Shown here: positions 1 to 7,648 of the stretch, piece by piece
How the letters are laid out: every line of letters begins with the position of its first letter
How positions within the stretch are numbered: the first letter of the stretch is position 1
Notes under the pieces: model-generated
Told to the model about the DNA's origin: nothing
What the model saw: the letters and a program-made list of their open reading frames with translations, nothing else
Database searches by the model: none
Assembly: GCF_027924565.1 (NCBI RefSeq)
Contig: NZ_AP027041.1
Span: forward strand, 3,224,001-3,288,000
From: Lysobacter auxotrophicus
GTDB lineage: Bacteria; Pseudomonadota; Gammaproteobacteria; Xanthomonadales; Xanthomonadaceae
DNA length: 64,000 bases
Direction of reading: 5' to 3'
Made by a program: the position numbers and the translations under genes

Positions 1-618
1 CTGCTCGAAGCGCAGCTGCGTGCGCTGGTGCGTGCCTCGGGCTACGGACCGCTGCGCATCCTGCTGCCGATGGTGTCCACGCGCGAGGAAGTGCGCGAGG
101 TGCGTGCCACGCTCAAGCGCGTGACGGTGGAGCTGCGCGAACAGGGCCACGCCATCGCCGACAACATTCCGCTCGGCGCGATGATCGAAGTGCCCGCCGC
201 CGCGATCGCGCTGCCTGCTTTCATCGGCAGCGTGGACTTCCTGTCGATCGGCACCAACGACCTGGTGCAGTACCTGCTCGCCGCCGATCGCAACAACGAG
301 GCGTTGACCAGCCTCTACACGCCGCTGCATCCGGCGGTGATCCGCCTGGTGCGCGACGTCATCCAGCTGGCGCGCAAGCGCGACAAGCCGGTGGCGGTGT
401 GCGGCGAGATGGCCGGCGACGCGCATTTCGCGCCGATGCTGCTGGCGCTGGGGCTGATGGAGTTCAGCCTGCATCCGGCCACGCTGCTGGAACTGCGCCG
501 CACGATCCGCCATTGCAACCTCGCACAGCTGCAATCGCGCGCCCCTGCCCTGCTGCGCGCACGCGATCGTGCGGGCATCGAGGCGTGGATCGCGGAGAAT
601 GCGCCCGTCATCGCGTGA
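1..618 (+). CDS. ptsP: Phosphoenolpyruvate-protein phosphotransferase (PTS enzyme I), 3' part
   Basis: The reading frame is open from base 1, so the 5' end lies outside the window and only about 205 C-terminal residues are visible. They match the PEP-binding TIM-barrel domain of enzyme I: the LLPMVSTREEV segment, IPLGAMIEVPAAA, the SIGTNDLVQYLLAADRNN signature, and the CGEMAGD motif carrying the active-site cysteine. Enzyme I passes the phosphoryl group from PEP to HPr. In Xanthomonadaceae this gene follows ptsH and precedes mgtE, which agrees with the next gene here. Whether it is a sugar-type PtsI or a nitrogen-type PtsP depends on the missing N-terminus (a GAF domain would mean PtsP), so the symbol is provisional. 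Confidence 0.9.
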   Translation: MLEAQLRALVRASGYGPLRILLPMVSTREEVREVRATLKRVTVELREQGHAIADNIPLGAMIEVPAAAIALPAFIGSVDFLSIGTNDLVQYLLAADRNNEALTSLYTPLHPAVIRLVRDVIQLARKRDKPVAVCGEMAGDAHFAPMLLALGLMEFSLHPATLLELRRTIRHCNLAQLQSRAPALLRARDRAGIEAWIAENAPVIA

Positions 619-647
619 CAGGGGTGGGCATCCAAAACAATCAAGGC

Positions 648-653
648 GATAAT
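648..653 (+). promoter_or_regulatory. Candidate -10 element for mgtE
   Basis: A GATAAT hexamer lies in the gap between ptsP and mgtE, about 80 bases before the preferred mgtE start. No good -35 is visible. It suggests mgtE can be transcribed independently of the PTS genes. Confidence 0.3.
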
Positions 654-732
654 GCCGCGATGAACACCTGACCCTGTCGTGCCCGAGCGGCCCGACGCGA
701 CCACGCTTCTCACGAAGCCCGGGAAGCCCCGC

Positions 733-2094
733 ATGGCCGAAGCCGTCCGCCACGACAAGACCGCGCGCCAACTGCGCCTGCTTTCCGATGCGCTGGACAG
801 CGGCCGCCTCGGCCCCGTGCGCCGGCTGGTCAACACGCTCTCCCCCGCGGAGATCGGCAACCTCCTGGAATCCCTCCCGCCCGGCAAGCGCACCGTCGTG
901 TGGGGCCTGGTCGATGCCGAGGACGACGGCGAGGTGCTGGTCCACGTCGGCGACGACGTGCGCGAAGGCCTGTTGGCCGAGATGGACCCGGACGAGATCA
1001 TCGCCGCGGTCGAAGACCTGGACATCGACGACCTCGCCGACCTGGTCGAGGACCTGCCCGACACCGTCATCGACGAAGTCCTCAAGTCGATGGACCGCGA
1101 GAACCGCGAGCGGCTCGAGCAGGTGCTGTCGTACCCGGAGGACACCGCCGGCCGCCTGATGAACCCCGACGTGGTGACGGTGCGCACCGACACCACCATC
1201 GACGTCGTGCTGCGCTACCTGCGACTGCGCGGGGAGCTGCCCGAGCACACCGACCACCTGTACGTGGTCAGCCGCCGCCACCAGTACCTGGGCCGCATCG
1301 CACTGGCCGCGCTGCTCACGCATGAGCCGGGCACGCCGATCAACAAGCTGATCGACGACGAGCAGCCGGCGATCGACGTGGAAGAGTCGGCCAACCAGGT
1401 CGCACGCAAGTTCTCCGACCACGACTGGCTCAGCGCGCCGGTGGTGGACGACAACAACATCCTGCTCGGCCGCATCACCATTGACGACGTGGTCGACATC
1501 ATCCGGAGCGAAGCCGAGCACCAGGCGTTGAGCGCCGCCGGCCTGGACGAGGACGAGGACCTTTTCAGTCCTGTCTGGCGCGCGATGCGCCGCCGGCTGA
1601 TCTGGCTGTCGATCAACCTCGGCACCGCGTTCCTGGCCGCGAGCGTGGTCGGCGAATTCGCCGACACCATCGACAAGCTGGTCGCGCTGGCGGTGCTGAT
1701 GCCCATCGTCGCCGGCATGGGCGGCAACGCCGGCACGCAGGTGCTCGCGCTGATGGTGCGCGGCCTCGCGCTGGGCCAGGTCGGCGCGGCGAACGTGCGC
1801 ACGCTGCTGTGGAAGGAGTCGCGCGTCGCGCTGCTCAACGGCCTCGTGCTCGGTACGCTGCTCGGGTTGATCGTGCTGCTGTGGTTCCACAGCGTCGGCT
1901 TGTCGATCGTGATCGCGACCGCGCTCACGGCGAACCTGCTGTTCGCGGCGGTGGCGGGCGTGCTGGTGCCGGTGACGATCAAGCGCTTCGGCTACGACCC
2001 GGCGCTGGCGTCGGGCATCTTCCTCACGACGGTGACCGACGTGATGGGTTTTTTCACCTTCCTCGGGTTGGCGACGATCATCCTGCTGCGTTGA
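733..2094 (+). CDS. mgtE: Magnesium transporter MgtE
   Basis: Inner-membrane Mg2+ channel with cytosolic gating domains. From the ATG at 733 it has 453 residues, the usual MgtE length; an upstream GTG at 679 would add 18 residues without family support. The order is as expected: an MgtE_N superhelical domain (about 15-120, acidic and leucine-rich), a pair of CBS domains (about 125-250, including the segment MNPDVVTVRTD), then an integral-membrane domain of about five helices (about 285-453) with GGNAGTQ in the pore region. It follows enzyme I by about 115 bases with a possible promoter of its own. The paralogue corA could overlap in function but is not in this window. Confidence 0.93.
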   Translation: MAEAVRHDKTARQLRLLSDALDSGRLGPVRRLVNTLSPAEIGNLLESLPPGKRTVVWGLVDAEDDGEVLVHVGDDVREGLLAEMDPDEIIAAVEDLDIDDLADLVEDLPDTVIDEVLKSMDRENRERLEQVLSYPEDTAGRLMNPDVVTVRTDTTIDVVLRYLRLRGELPEHTDHLYVVSRRHQYLGRIALAALLTHEPGTPINKLIDDEQPAIDVEESANQVARKFSDHDWLSAPVVDDNNILLGRITIDDVVDIIRSEAEHQALSAAGLDEDEDLFSPVWRAMRRRLIWLSINLGTAFLAASVVGEFADTIDKLVALAVLMPIVAGMGGNAGTQVLALMVRGLALGQVGAANVRTLLWKESRVALLNGLVLGTLLGLIVLLWFHSVGLSIVIATALTANLLFAAVAGVLVPVTIKRFGYDPALASGIFLTTVTDVMGFFTFLGLATIILLR

Positions 2095-2194
2095 CCGTGC
2101 GGTCGATGCAGGTCGCGAGCGCGATCTGCGACGCACGCCATTGCACCGCGTCGCCACTGCGCCAATGATGCGGGCCGATGCCAGGAGCCTGTCC

Positions 2195-3034
2195 ATGCCT
2201 TCGTTTCCGCGTTCCGCCCTCGCCCCGCTTCCCTTCCTGGCGCGGCTCGCCGCGATCGCGCTGATGCTGGCGCTGGGCGCCTGCGCGACCACGCCGCGCG
2301 AGGTCCCGCCGGGCCAGTTCGTCGAACGCAGCGTCGTCGTGGACGGCGGCACGCACCGCTACCAGGTCTTCGTGCCGTCGCGACAGGTCGCCGGCAAGCA
2401 TCCGCCGACGGTGCTGTTCCTGCACGGTTCCGGCGAACGGGGCAGCGACAACCAGCGCCAGGTCGACGTCGGACTCGGCCCGTTCGTGCGCGAGCACGCC
2501 CGTACCTTCCCCGCGATCGTCGTCTTCCCGCAATCGGCCGAAGGCACCTCGTGGACGGGCACGCAGGCGCGCGTGGCGCTCGCGGCGCTGGATGCGTCGA
2601 TCGACGAATTCGGCGGCGACGAGGACCGCATCGTGCTCACCGGCATGTCGCGCGGCGGCTACGGGGTGTTCGAGCTGGCGATCATGGAACCGCGCCGCTT
2701 CGCCGCGCTGATCCCGGTTTGCGGCGGCGTCACCCAGCCGCCGGCCCTGAAGGAGCGCCTGCAACTCGAAAGCGTCGCGCTCGCCCCCGACCCGTTCCTC
2801 GCTGCCGCGCAGAAACTCCAGAAGCTGCCGGTGTGGGCCTTCCACGGCGGCAAGGACGACGTGGTGACGCCCGACCAGTCGCGCCACCTGGTGGAAGCGC
2901 TGCGCAGCCTCGGCGGCAACGTGCGCTATACGGAGTTCGCCGAACTGGGCCACAACAGCTGGGACGCCGCGTACGCGACGCCGGCGCTATGGACGTGGGC
3001 GTTCGCGCAGGAGCGCAAGGGCGGGTTGTTTTAA
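2195..3034 (+). CDS. Lipoprotein alpha/beta hydrolase (esterase/peptidase-like)
   Basis: Predicted 279-residue lipoprotein. The ATG at 2195 is chosen because it gives a clean signal peptide with hydrophobic core and lipobox LGAC, so it is probably anchored in a membrane facing the periplasm. The mature part has an alpha/beta-hydrolase fold: an FLHGSGERG oxyanion-loop region near residue 85, the nucleophile elbow GMSRGGYG (serine), the acid in GGKDDVV and the histidine in LGHNSW. It resembles the COG4099 group (predicted peptidases, feruloyl-esterase and dienelactone-hydrolase-like enzymes). The substrate cannot be read from sequence. It stands alone, convergent with pyrB. Confidence 0.75.
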   Translation: MPSFPRSALAPLPFLARLAAIALMLALGACATTPREVPPGQFVERSVVVDGGTHRYQVFVPSRQVAGKHPPTVLFLHGSGERGSDNQRQVDVGLGPFVREHARTFPAIVVFPQSAEGTSWTGTQARVALAALDASIDEFGGDEDRIVLTGMSRGGYGVFELAIMEPRRFAALIPVCGGVTQPPALKERLQLESVALAPDPFLAAAQKLQKLPVWAFHGGKDDVVTPDQSRHLVEALRSLGGNVRYTEFAELGHNSWDAAYATPALWTWAFAQERKGGLF

Positions 3035-3049
3035 ACCGTCGGGTTTGCG

Positions 3050-3976
3050 TCAGCCGCGCAGCAACGCTTCCAGCACCGCCATGCGCACCGCGACCCCGTT
3101 TCGCACCTGGCGCAGGATCAGCGACTGCGGGCCGTCGGCCACTTCGTCGGTGATCTCGACGCCGCGGTTGATCGGGCCCGGATGCATCACCACCGCATCC
3201 GGCTTCGCGCGCTTCAGGCGTTGCGCCGTCAGGCCGAAGTCGCGGTGATAGTCGTCGAGCGAGTCGATCAGCCCTTCTTCCATGCGCTCGCGTTGCAGGC
3301 GCAGCATCATCGCCGCGTCCACGCCGTCCAGCGCGGCATCGAAGTCGTGCGACACGACGCAGCCATCGAGCGTGCCGTCGGTGGGCAGCAGCGACGCCGG
3401 GCCGCACACGCGGATCTCGCCGACGCCCAGCGTGCGCAGCGCATGCAGGTCGGAGCGCGCGACGCGCGAATGCTTCACGTCGCCGACGATGACGACCTTC
3501 AGTTTCGAGAAGTCCGAGCCCTTCGCCTGTCGCAGCGTGAGCACGTCGAGCAGGCCCTGCGTCGGATGCGCGCTGCGGCCGTCGCCGGCGTTCAGCAGCG
3601 CGGTGCCGTCCTCCACGTGCTGCGACAGCGCGGCCACCGCGCCGTCTTCCTGGTGGCGCACGACGAAGCCGCGCACGCCCATCGCTTCCAAGTTCTTCAG
3701 CGTGTCCAGCGCGGTCTCGCCCTTGCGCGTGGACGAGGTGGACGCGTCGAAGTTCAGCACGTCCGCGCCCAGGCGCTGGGCGGCGAGCGTGAAGCTCATG
3801 CGCGTGCGCGTGGACGGTTCGAAGAACAGCGTGCACACGGCGATGCCGTCGAGCGCGCGGCGGTCGTAATGCCCGTCGGCGAAGGCCTGCGCGCGCGTAA
3901 GCAGCGCATCGAGCGCGTCGAAAGACAGGCCATCGAGCGTGAGCAGATGGCGCGGAAGGTGCGTGTGCGTGTTCAT
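3050..3976 (-). CDS. pyrB: Aspartate carbamoyltransferase catalytic subunit
   Basis: Cytosolic enzyme of the first committed pyrimidine step, joining carbamoyl phosphate and aspartate. It has 308 residues, near the usual 305-315. Signatures visible are FEPSTRTRMSF (carbamoyl-phosphate loop), HPTQGLLD, and MHPGPINRGVEI near the C-terminus. The start ATG overlaps the ruvX stop by four bases (ATGA), so yqgE, ruvX and pyrB form one translationally coupled operon, a common gammaproteobacterial arrangement. No pyrI or pyrC lies next to it. Confidence 0.96.
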   Translation of the reverse strand: MNTHTHLPRHLLTLDGLSFDALDALLTRAQAFADGHYDRRALDGIAVCTLFFEPSTRTRMSFTLAAQRLGADVLNFDASTSSTRKGETALDTLKNLEAMGVRGFVVRHQEDGAVAALSQHVEDGTALLNAGDGRSAHPTQGLLDVLTLRQAKGSDFSKLKVVIVGDVKHSRVARSDLHALRTLGVGEIRVCGPASLLPTDGTLDGCVVSHDFDAALDGVDAAMMLRLQRERMEEGLIDSLDDYHRDFGLTAQRLKRAKPDAVVMHPGPINRGVEITDEVADGPQSLILRQVRNGVAVRMAVLEALLRG

Positions 3977-4500
3977 GCGGTCGGAGGCGGACTCGGCCGG
4001 GTCGATTTCGTGGAATCGGGAAGATCGGAAAGGTCCGTCGCGTCGTCGGGCGAGGCGAGCCAGCGTTCGATGATGACCGCGGCGGCAACGGCGTCGAGCG
4101 CTTCGGCATCGCGGCGACGCTTGCGGCCTTCGGCGCGATCGGACGCGAAGCGTTGCGCGGCTTCGATCGAACTCATGCGCTCGTCCACCAGCACGACGGG
4201 CAGGTGGTAACGCTGCGCGAGTTCGCGCGCGAAGGCGTGGGCGCGCTGCCGGATCGGTTGGTCGCCGCCGTCGAGCGCCATCGGGTCGCCGACGATCAGT
4301 CCATCCGGCCGCCATTCGCTGCGCAGCCGGTCGATCGACGCCCAGTCCGGACCGTGGCCGTGCACGTCGATCACCGCAAGCGCGCGTGCGCCGTGGCCGA
4401 ATGCGCTGCCAACGGCCACGCCGATGCGACGCGCGCCGACGTCGAACCCGAGCACGGTGCCGTCGCGGCGGATGCTGGGCTTGTCGGGCGAGGCCGCCAT
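3973..4500 (-). CDS. ruvX: Putative pre-16S rRNA nuclease / Holliday-junction resolvase homologue YqgF
   Basis: 175-residue RNase H-fold protein. The N-terminal GFDVGARRIGVAVG is the YqgF nucleotide-binding strand-loop with the catalytic aspartate; DERMSS and a late RRRDAEALDAVAA segment complete the family pattern. Family members mature the 16S rRNA 5' end; the resolvase role is an older inference. The ATG overlaps the yqgE stop by one base and its stop overlaps the pyrB start, so it is the middle gene of the operon. It carries a short polar C-terminal tail beyond the core. Confidence 0.92.
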   Translation of the reverse strand: MAASPDKPSIRRDGTVLGFDVGARRIGVAVGSAFGHGARALAVIDVHGHGPDWASIDRLRSEWRPDGLIVGDPMALDGGDQPIRQRAHAFARELAQRYHLPVVLVDERMSSIEAAQRFASDRAEGRKRRRDAEALDAVAAAVIIERWLASPDDATDLSDLPDSTKSTRPSPPPTA

Positions 4501-5066
4501 CAGGCGTGACCGGCGTAGTCGGCCAGGTGCGCGAAATCGACGCCGATGCGCCCGGCGGCCGCCTGCCAGCGCGCGTCCAGCGGCAGCTCGAACAGCAATT
4601 CGGCGTCGGCCGGCGCGGTGAGCCAGTCGTTCTCGGTCAGCTCGTGTTCGAGCTGGCCCGACCCCCAGCCGGCGCAGCCCAGCGCGACGATCGCGTTGTC
4701 CGGGCCTTCGCCGCGCGCCATCGCTTCGAGGATGTCGCGCGAGGTGGTGAGGAACAGATGGTCGGTGATGGCCATCGTCGAATCCCACTGCATGCCGCCG
4801 TCGTGCAGCACGAAACCGCGCTCGGGATGCACCGGGCCGCCCGCGAGCACGGGCTGGGCGCGCAGTGTTTCGTCGCCGCTCTCCAGGCCCATCTGGCCGA
4901 GCACTTCGCCCAGCGTGTATTCCGATGCGCGGTTCACGACGATGCCCATGGCACCGTCGGCGTCGTGCTGGCAGATCAGCGCCACGCTGCGCGCGAAATT
5001 CGAGTCGGCCAGCGCGGGCAGCGCGATCAGCAGCTGGTTGGCCAGTGGCGTGGGTGTAACGGACAT
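4500..5066 (-). CDS. YqgE/AlgH family protein (UPF0301)
   Basis: 188-residue cytosolic protein of the YqgE/AlgH family. Typical features are [20 protein letters not shown] near the N-terminus, [10 protein letters not shown], and [13 protein letters not shown]. In Pseudomonas AlgH was proposed as an alginate regulator, but the biochemical role is unsettled. It is first in the yqgE-ruvX-pyrB operon. A TAGAAT box six bases before the ATG suggests the operon starts with a leaderless transcript. Confidence 0.92.
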   Translation of the reverse strand: MSVTPTPLANQLLIALPALADSNFARSVALICQHDADGAMGIVVNRASEYTLGEVLGQMGLESGDETLRAQPVLAGGPVHPERGFVLHDGGMQWDSTMAITDHLFLTTSRDILEAMARGEGPDNAIVALGCAGWGSGQLEHELTENDWLTAPADAELLFELPLDARWQAAAGRIGVDFAHLADYAGHA

Positions 5067-5072
5067 GGCCGC

Positions 5073-5078
5073 ATTCTA
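5073..5078 (-). promoter_or_regulatory. -10 element of the yqgE operon, leaderless geometry
   Basis: On the minus strand TAGAAT is followed by six bases (GCGGCC) and then the yqgE ATG. A transcript starting 6-7 bases after this box would begin at or next to the start codon. No Shine-Dalgarno sequence fits in the gap. Confidence 0.5.
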
Positions 5079-5118
5079 GCCCGCCCCGCGTGATGCGTGC
5101 CGCATCGCGGCACGGCGT

Positions 5119-5124
5119 TAGGAT
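5119..5124 (+). promoter_or_regulatory. Candidate -10 element for the M49-like peptidase gene
   Basis: TAGGAT lies about 28 bases before the ATG at 5153. The in-frame ATG at 5123 falls inside this box and so cannot serve as start if the box is real, which supports the downstream start. Confidence 0.4.
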
Positions 5125-5152
5125 GGCGACTTTCCCAAGCGCTCACGCCGCC

Positions 5153-6853
5153 ATGCCCTCGTTCTCACAGCGTCCGCTCGTCCTGGCCTGCCTGGCCGTC
5201 GTCGCCCTCGCCGCCTGCCAGCGCGCCAACCCGCCGGAAGCCGCGCCTGCGGCGGCCGCGCCCGCGCAAAGCGCCAATGCGACGTCCTACGCCGCCGCGC
5301 ACGCCGGCGACTACGCCGTGGTGCCGCTGAAGGCCGATCTCTCGCGCTTCGACGAGAACACCCGCCGCATGATCGCGTTGCTGGTGGAAGCCAGCGAAGT
5401 CACCAACGACCTGTACTGGAAGCAGTCCTGGGAAGGCGACCGCGCGGCGCTGCTGGCGCGCGCGCCCGACGACGACACGCGCGAGCTGGTCGACATCAAC
5501 TTCGGCCCGTGGGATCGCCTGAACGAGGACACGCCCTTCATCGACGGCGTGGGCCCGCGCCCGCCCGGCGGCCCGTTCTACCCGGCCGACATGACCAAGG
5601 CCGAATTCGAGGCCGCGCAGCTGCCGGACAAGACCTCGAATTACACCGTGCTGCGCCGCGAGAACGGCAAGCTGGTCACCGTTGCGTATCACGTGGCGTA
5701 CAAGCCCGAGCTCGAACGCATCGCGACGCTACTGCGCGAGGCCGCGAAACTCAGCGCCGACGCGTCCTTCGCCAGCTACCTGAACATGCGCGCCGACGCG
5801 CTGCTGAACGATGACTTCCGCCCCAGCGACATGGCGTGGATGGACATGAAGACCAATCCGGTCGACATCGTCATCGGTCCGATCGAAACCTACGAGGACC
5901 AGCTGTTCGGCTACAAGGCCGCGTACGAAGGACTGGTGCTGATCAAGGACGTCGAGTGGAGCCAGAAACTCGCGCGCTTCGCCAGCTTCCTTCCGGCGTT
6001 GCAGAAGGGCTTGCCGGTGGACGCGAAATACAAGGCCGAAATGCCGGGCTCGGACGCCGACCTCAACGCGTACCAGGTCGTCTATTACGGCGGCAACGCC
6101 AACGTCGGCGGCAAGACCATCGCGATCAACCTGCCCAACGACGAGGAAGTGCAGCTGAAGAAGGGCACGCGTCGCCTGCAGCTGGAGAACGTCATGCGCG
6201 CGAAGTTCGACGCGATCCTGGTGCCGATCGCCAACGAGCTGATCGCGAAGGACCAGCTCAAGCACGTCACCTTCGACGCGTTCTTCGAGGACGTGATGTT
6301 CCATGAGGTCGCGCACGGCCTGGGCATCAAGAAGACGCTCGACGGCAAGGGCACGGTCGATGAAGCGCTGAAGGAATATTCGTCGAGCTTCGAGGAAGGC
6401 AAGGCCGACATCCTCGGCCTGTACATGATCGATGCGCTCAGCCGCCAGGGCGAACTCGAACAGAGCAAGCTGATGGACGGCTACGTGACCTTCCTCGCCG
6501 GCATCCTGCGTTCGGTGCGCTTCGGCGCGAGCGATGCGCACGGCAAGGCGAACATGGTGCGCTTCAACTTCTTCGCCGAACGCGGCGCGTTCACGCGCGA
6601 TGCCGACGGCCGCTACCGCGTCGACTTCGACAAGATGCGCGAGGCGATGAACGCGCTCGGCGCGAAGCTGCTCACCGTGCAGGGCGATGGCGACTACGCC
6701 GAGGCCAAGCGCATGACCGAAACGATGGGCACGATCAAGCCCGAACTGGCCGCGGACCTCGCGCGGTTGAAGGACGCGAAGATCCCGGTGGACATCCGCT
6801 TCGAGCAGGGGCTGGAGACGCTGGGCTTGCAGGAATTTTCGAGCAGGAAGTAG
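5153..6853 (+). CDS. Lipoprotein zinc peptidase, dipeptidyl-peptidase III (M49)-like
   Basis: 566-residue predicted lipoprotein. Starting at 5153 gives a signal peptide ending in the lipobox LAAC; the mature N-terminus is an Ala/Pro linker. Zinc-binding signatures are H384-E-V-A-H388 and, about 26 residues on, E414-E-G-K-A-D. This resembles dipeptidyl-peptidase III, which has a longer HEXXGH plus EECRAD, but here the first motif is an ordinary HEXXH. Many Xanthomonadaceae carry such proteins annotated as DPP III family or Zn-dependent hydrolases. Location is probably periplasmic. The substrate is unknown; a function in peptide turnover is inference. Confidence 0.75.
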   Translation: MPSFSQRPLVLACLAVVALAACQRANPPEAAPAAAAPAQSANATSYAAAHAGDYAVVPLKADLSRFDENTRRMIALLVEASEVTNDLYWKQSWEGDRAALLARAPDDDTRELVDINFGPWDRLNEDTPFIDGVGPRPPGGPFYPADMTKAEFEAAQLPDKTSNYTVLRRENGKLVTVAYHVAYKPELERIATLLREAAKLSADASFASYLNMRADALLNDDFRPSDMAWMDMKTNPVDIVIGPIETYEDQLFGYKAAYEGLVLIKDVEWSQKLARFASFLPALQKGLPVDAKYKAEMPGSDADLNAYQVVYYGGNANVGGKTIAINLPNDEEVQLKKGTRRLQLENVMRAKFDAILVPIANELIAKDQLKHVTFDAFFEDVMFHEVAHGLGIKKTLDGKGTVDEALKEYSSSFEEGKADILGLYMIDALSRQGELEQSKLMDGYVTFLAGILRSVRFGASDAHGKANMVRFNFFAERGAFTRDADGRYRVDFDKMREAMNALGAKLLTVQGDGDYAEAKRMTETMGTIKPELAADLARLKDAKIPVDIRFEQGLETLGLQEFSSRK

Positions 6854-6880
6854 TTGCGGGTTGCCATCCGCCATCGAACC

Positions 6881-7020
6881 GTCATCCCGGCGAACGCCGG
6901 GACCTAGGCCCGTAACCTCTGATCCCGTCATTCCAGCGAAAGCTGGAACCCATGTGGATTCCGCTCTTCGTCGCGGCGGCGAGCATCGAAATGGGTTCCA
7001 GCTTTCGCTGGAATGACGGA
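6881..7020 (+). repeat. Cluster of three REP-like hairpins
   Basis: Three short palindromes between the peptidase gene and tag: ATCCCGGCGAACGCCGGGAC near 6884, TTCCAGCGAAAGCTGGAACC near 6931, and an inverted copy of the latter near 6992-7015. The two TTCCAGC copies face each other about 35 bases apart, so the transcript could form one long stem. The same families recur at 13.7 kb and 18.6-19.6 kb. Confidence 0.75.
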
Positions 7021-7069
7021 AGGACGTTGGGGCCGCAGGCGAAGCACATTCGTACCACCAGAGAGACCC

Positions 7070-7639
7070 ATGTCCGGCTACTGCGACCACGCCCCGGGCC
7101 ACCCGCTCCACGGCCCGTACCACGACACCGAATACGGCTTCCCGCAACGCGAGGAAGCCGTGCTGTTCGAACGCCTGATCCTGGAGATCAACCAGGCCGG
7201 GCTGAGCTGGGAAACCATGCTGCGCAAGCGCGACGGCTTCCATCGCGCCTACCACGGCTTCAACGTCGACAAGGTCGCCAGGTACGGCGACAAGGATCGC
7301 GAGCGGCTGCTGGGCGATGCCGGCATCATCCGCAATCGCCTGAAGGTGGATGCCGCGATCCACAACGCGAACGTGATCCGCGGACTGCGTGCCTCGCATG
7401 GCGGCTTCGCGCAGTGGCTCGATGCGCACCTGCTCGACGATGCCGGGAAGCGTCGCGACAAGGCCGGCTGGATCAAGCTATTCAAGAAGACCTTCCGCTT
7501 CACCGGCGGCGAGATCACCAACGAGTTCCTGATGAGCCTGGGCTACCTGCCCGGCGCGCACCGCGACGATTGCCCGGTGCAGAAGAAGATCCTCAAGCTC
7601 AAGCCGCCGCTCGATCCGGCGTGGCGGCGCAAGCTCTGA
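7070..7639 (+). CDS. tag: DNA-3-methyladenine glycosylase I
   Basis: Base-excision-repair enzyme removing 3-methyladenine from alkylated DNA; 189 residues as in the family. The zinc site is recognisable: C5 near the N-terminus and H164-x3-C168 near the C-terminus, together with an N-terminal histidine. AGLSWETMLRKRDGFHRAY is the conserved substrate-pocket region. The ATG at 7070 follows a GAGAGA ribosome site; an in-frame upstream start would lie in the REP hairpins. It stands alone and converges with the histidine kinase gene. Confidence 0.95.
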   Translation: MSGYCDHAPGHPLHGPYHDTEYGFPQREEAVLFERLILEINQAGLSWETMLRKRDGFHRAYHGFNVDKVARYGDKDRERLLGDAGIIRNRLKVDAAIHNANVIRGLRASHGGFAQWLDAHLLDDAGKRRDKAGWIKLFKKTFRFTGGEITNEFLMSLGYLPGAHRDDCPVQKKILKLKPPLDPAWRRKL

Positions 7640-7648
7640 TCGATCGCG

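Noticed and set aside
679-732. GTG start of mgtE adding 18 residues
   Set aside because: The added residues do not fit the family and the ATG at 733 gives the normal length.
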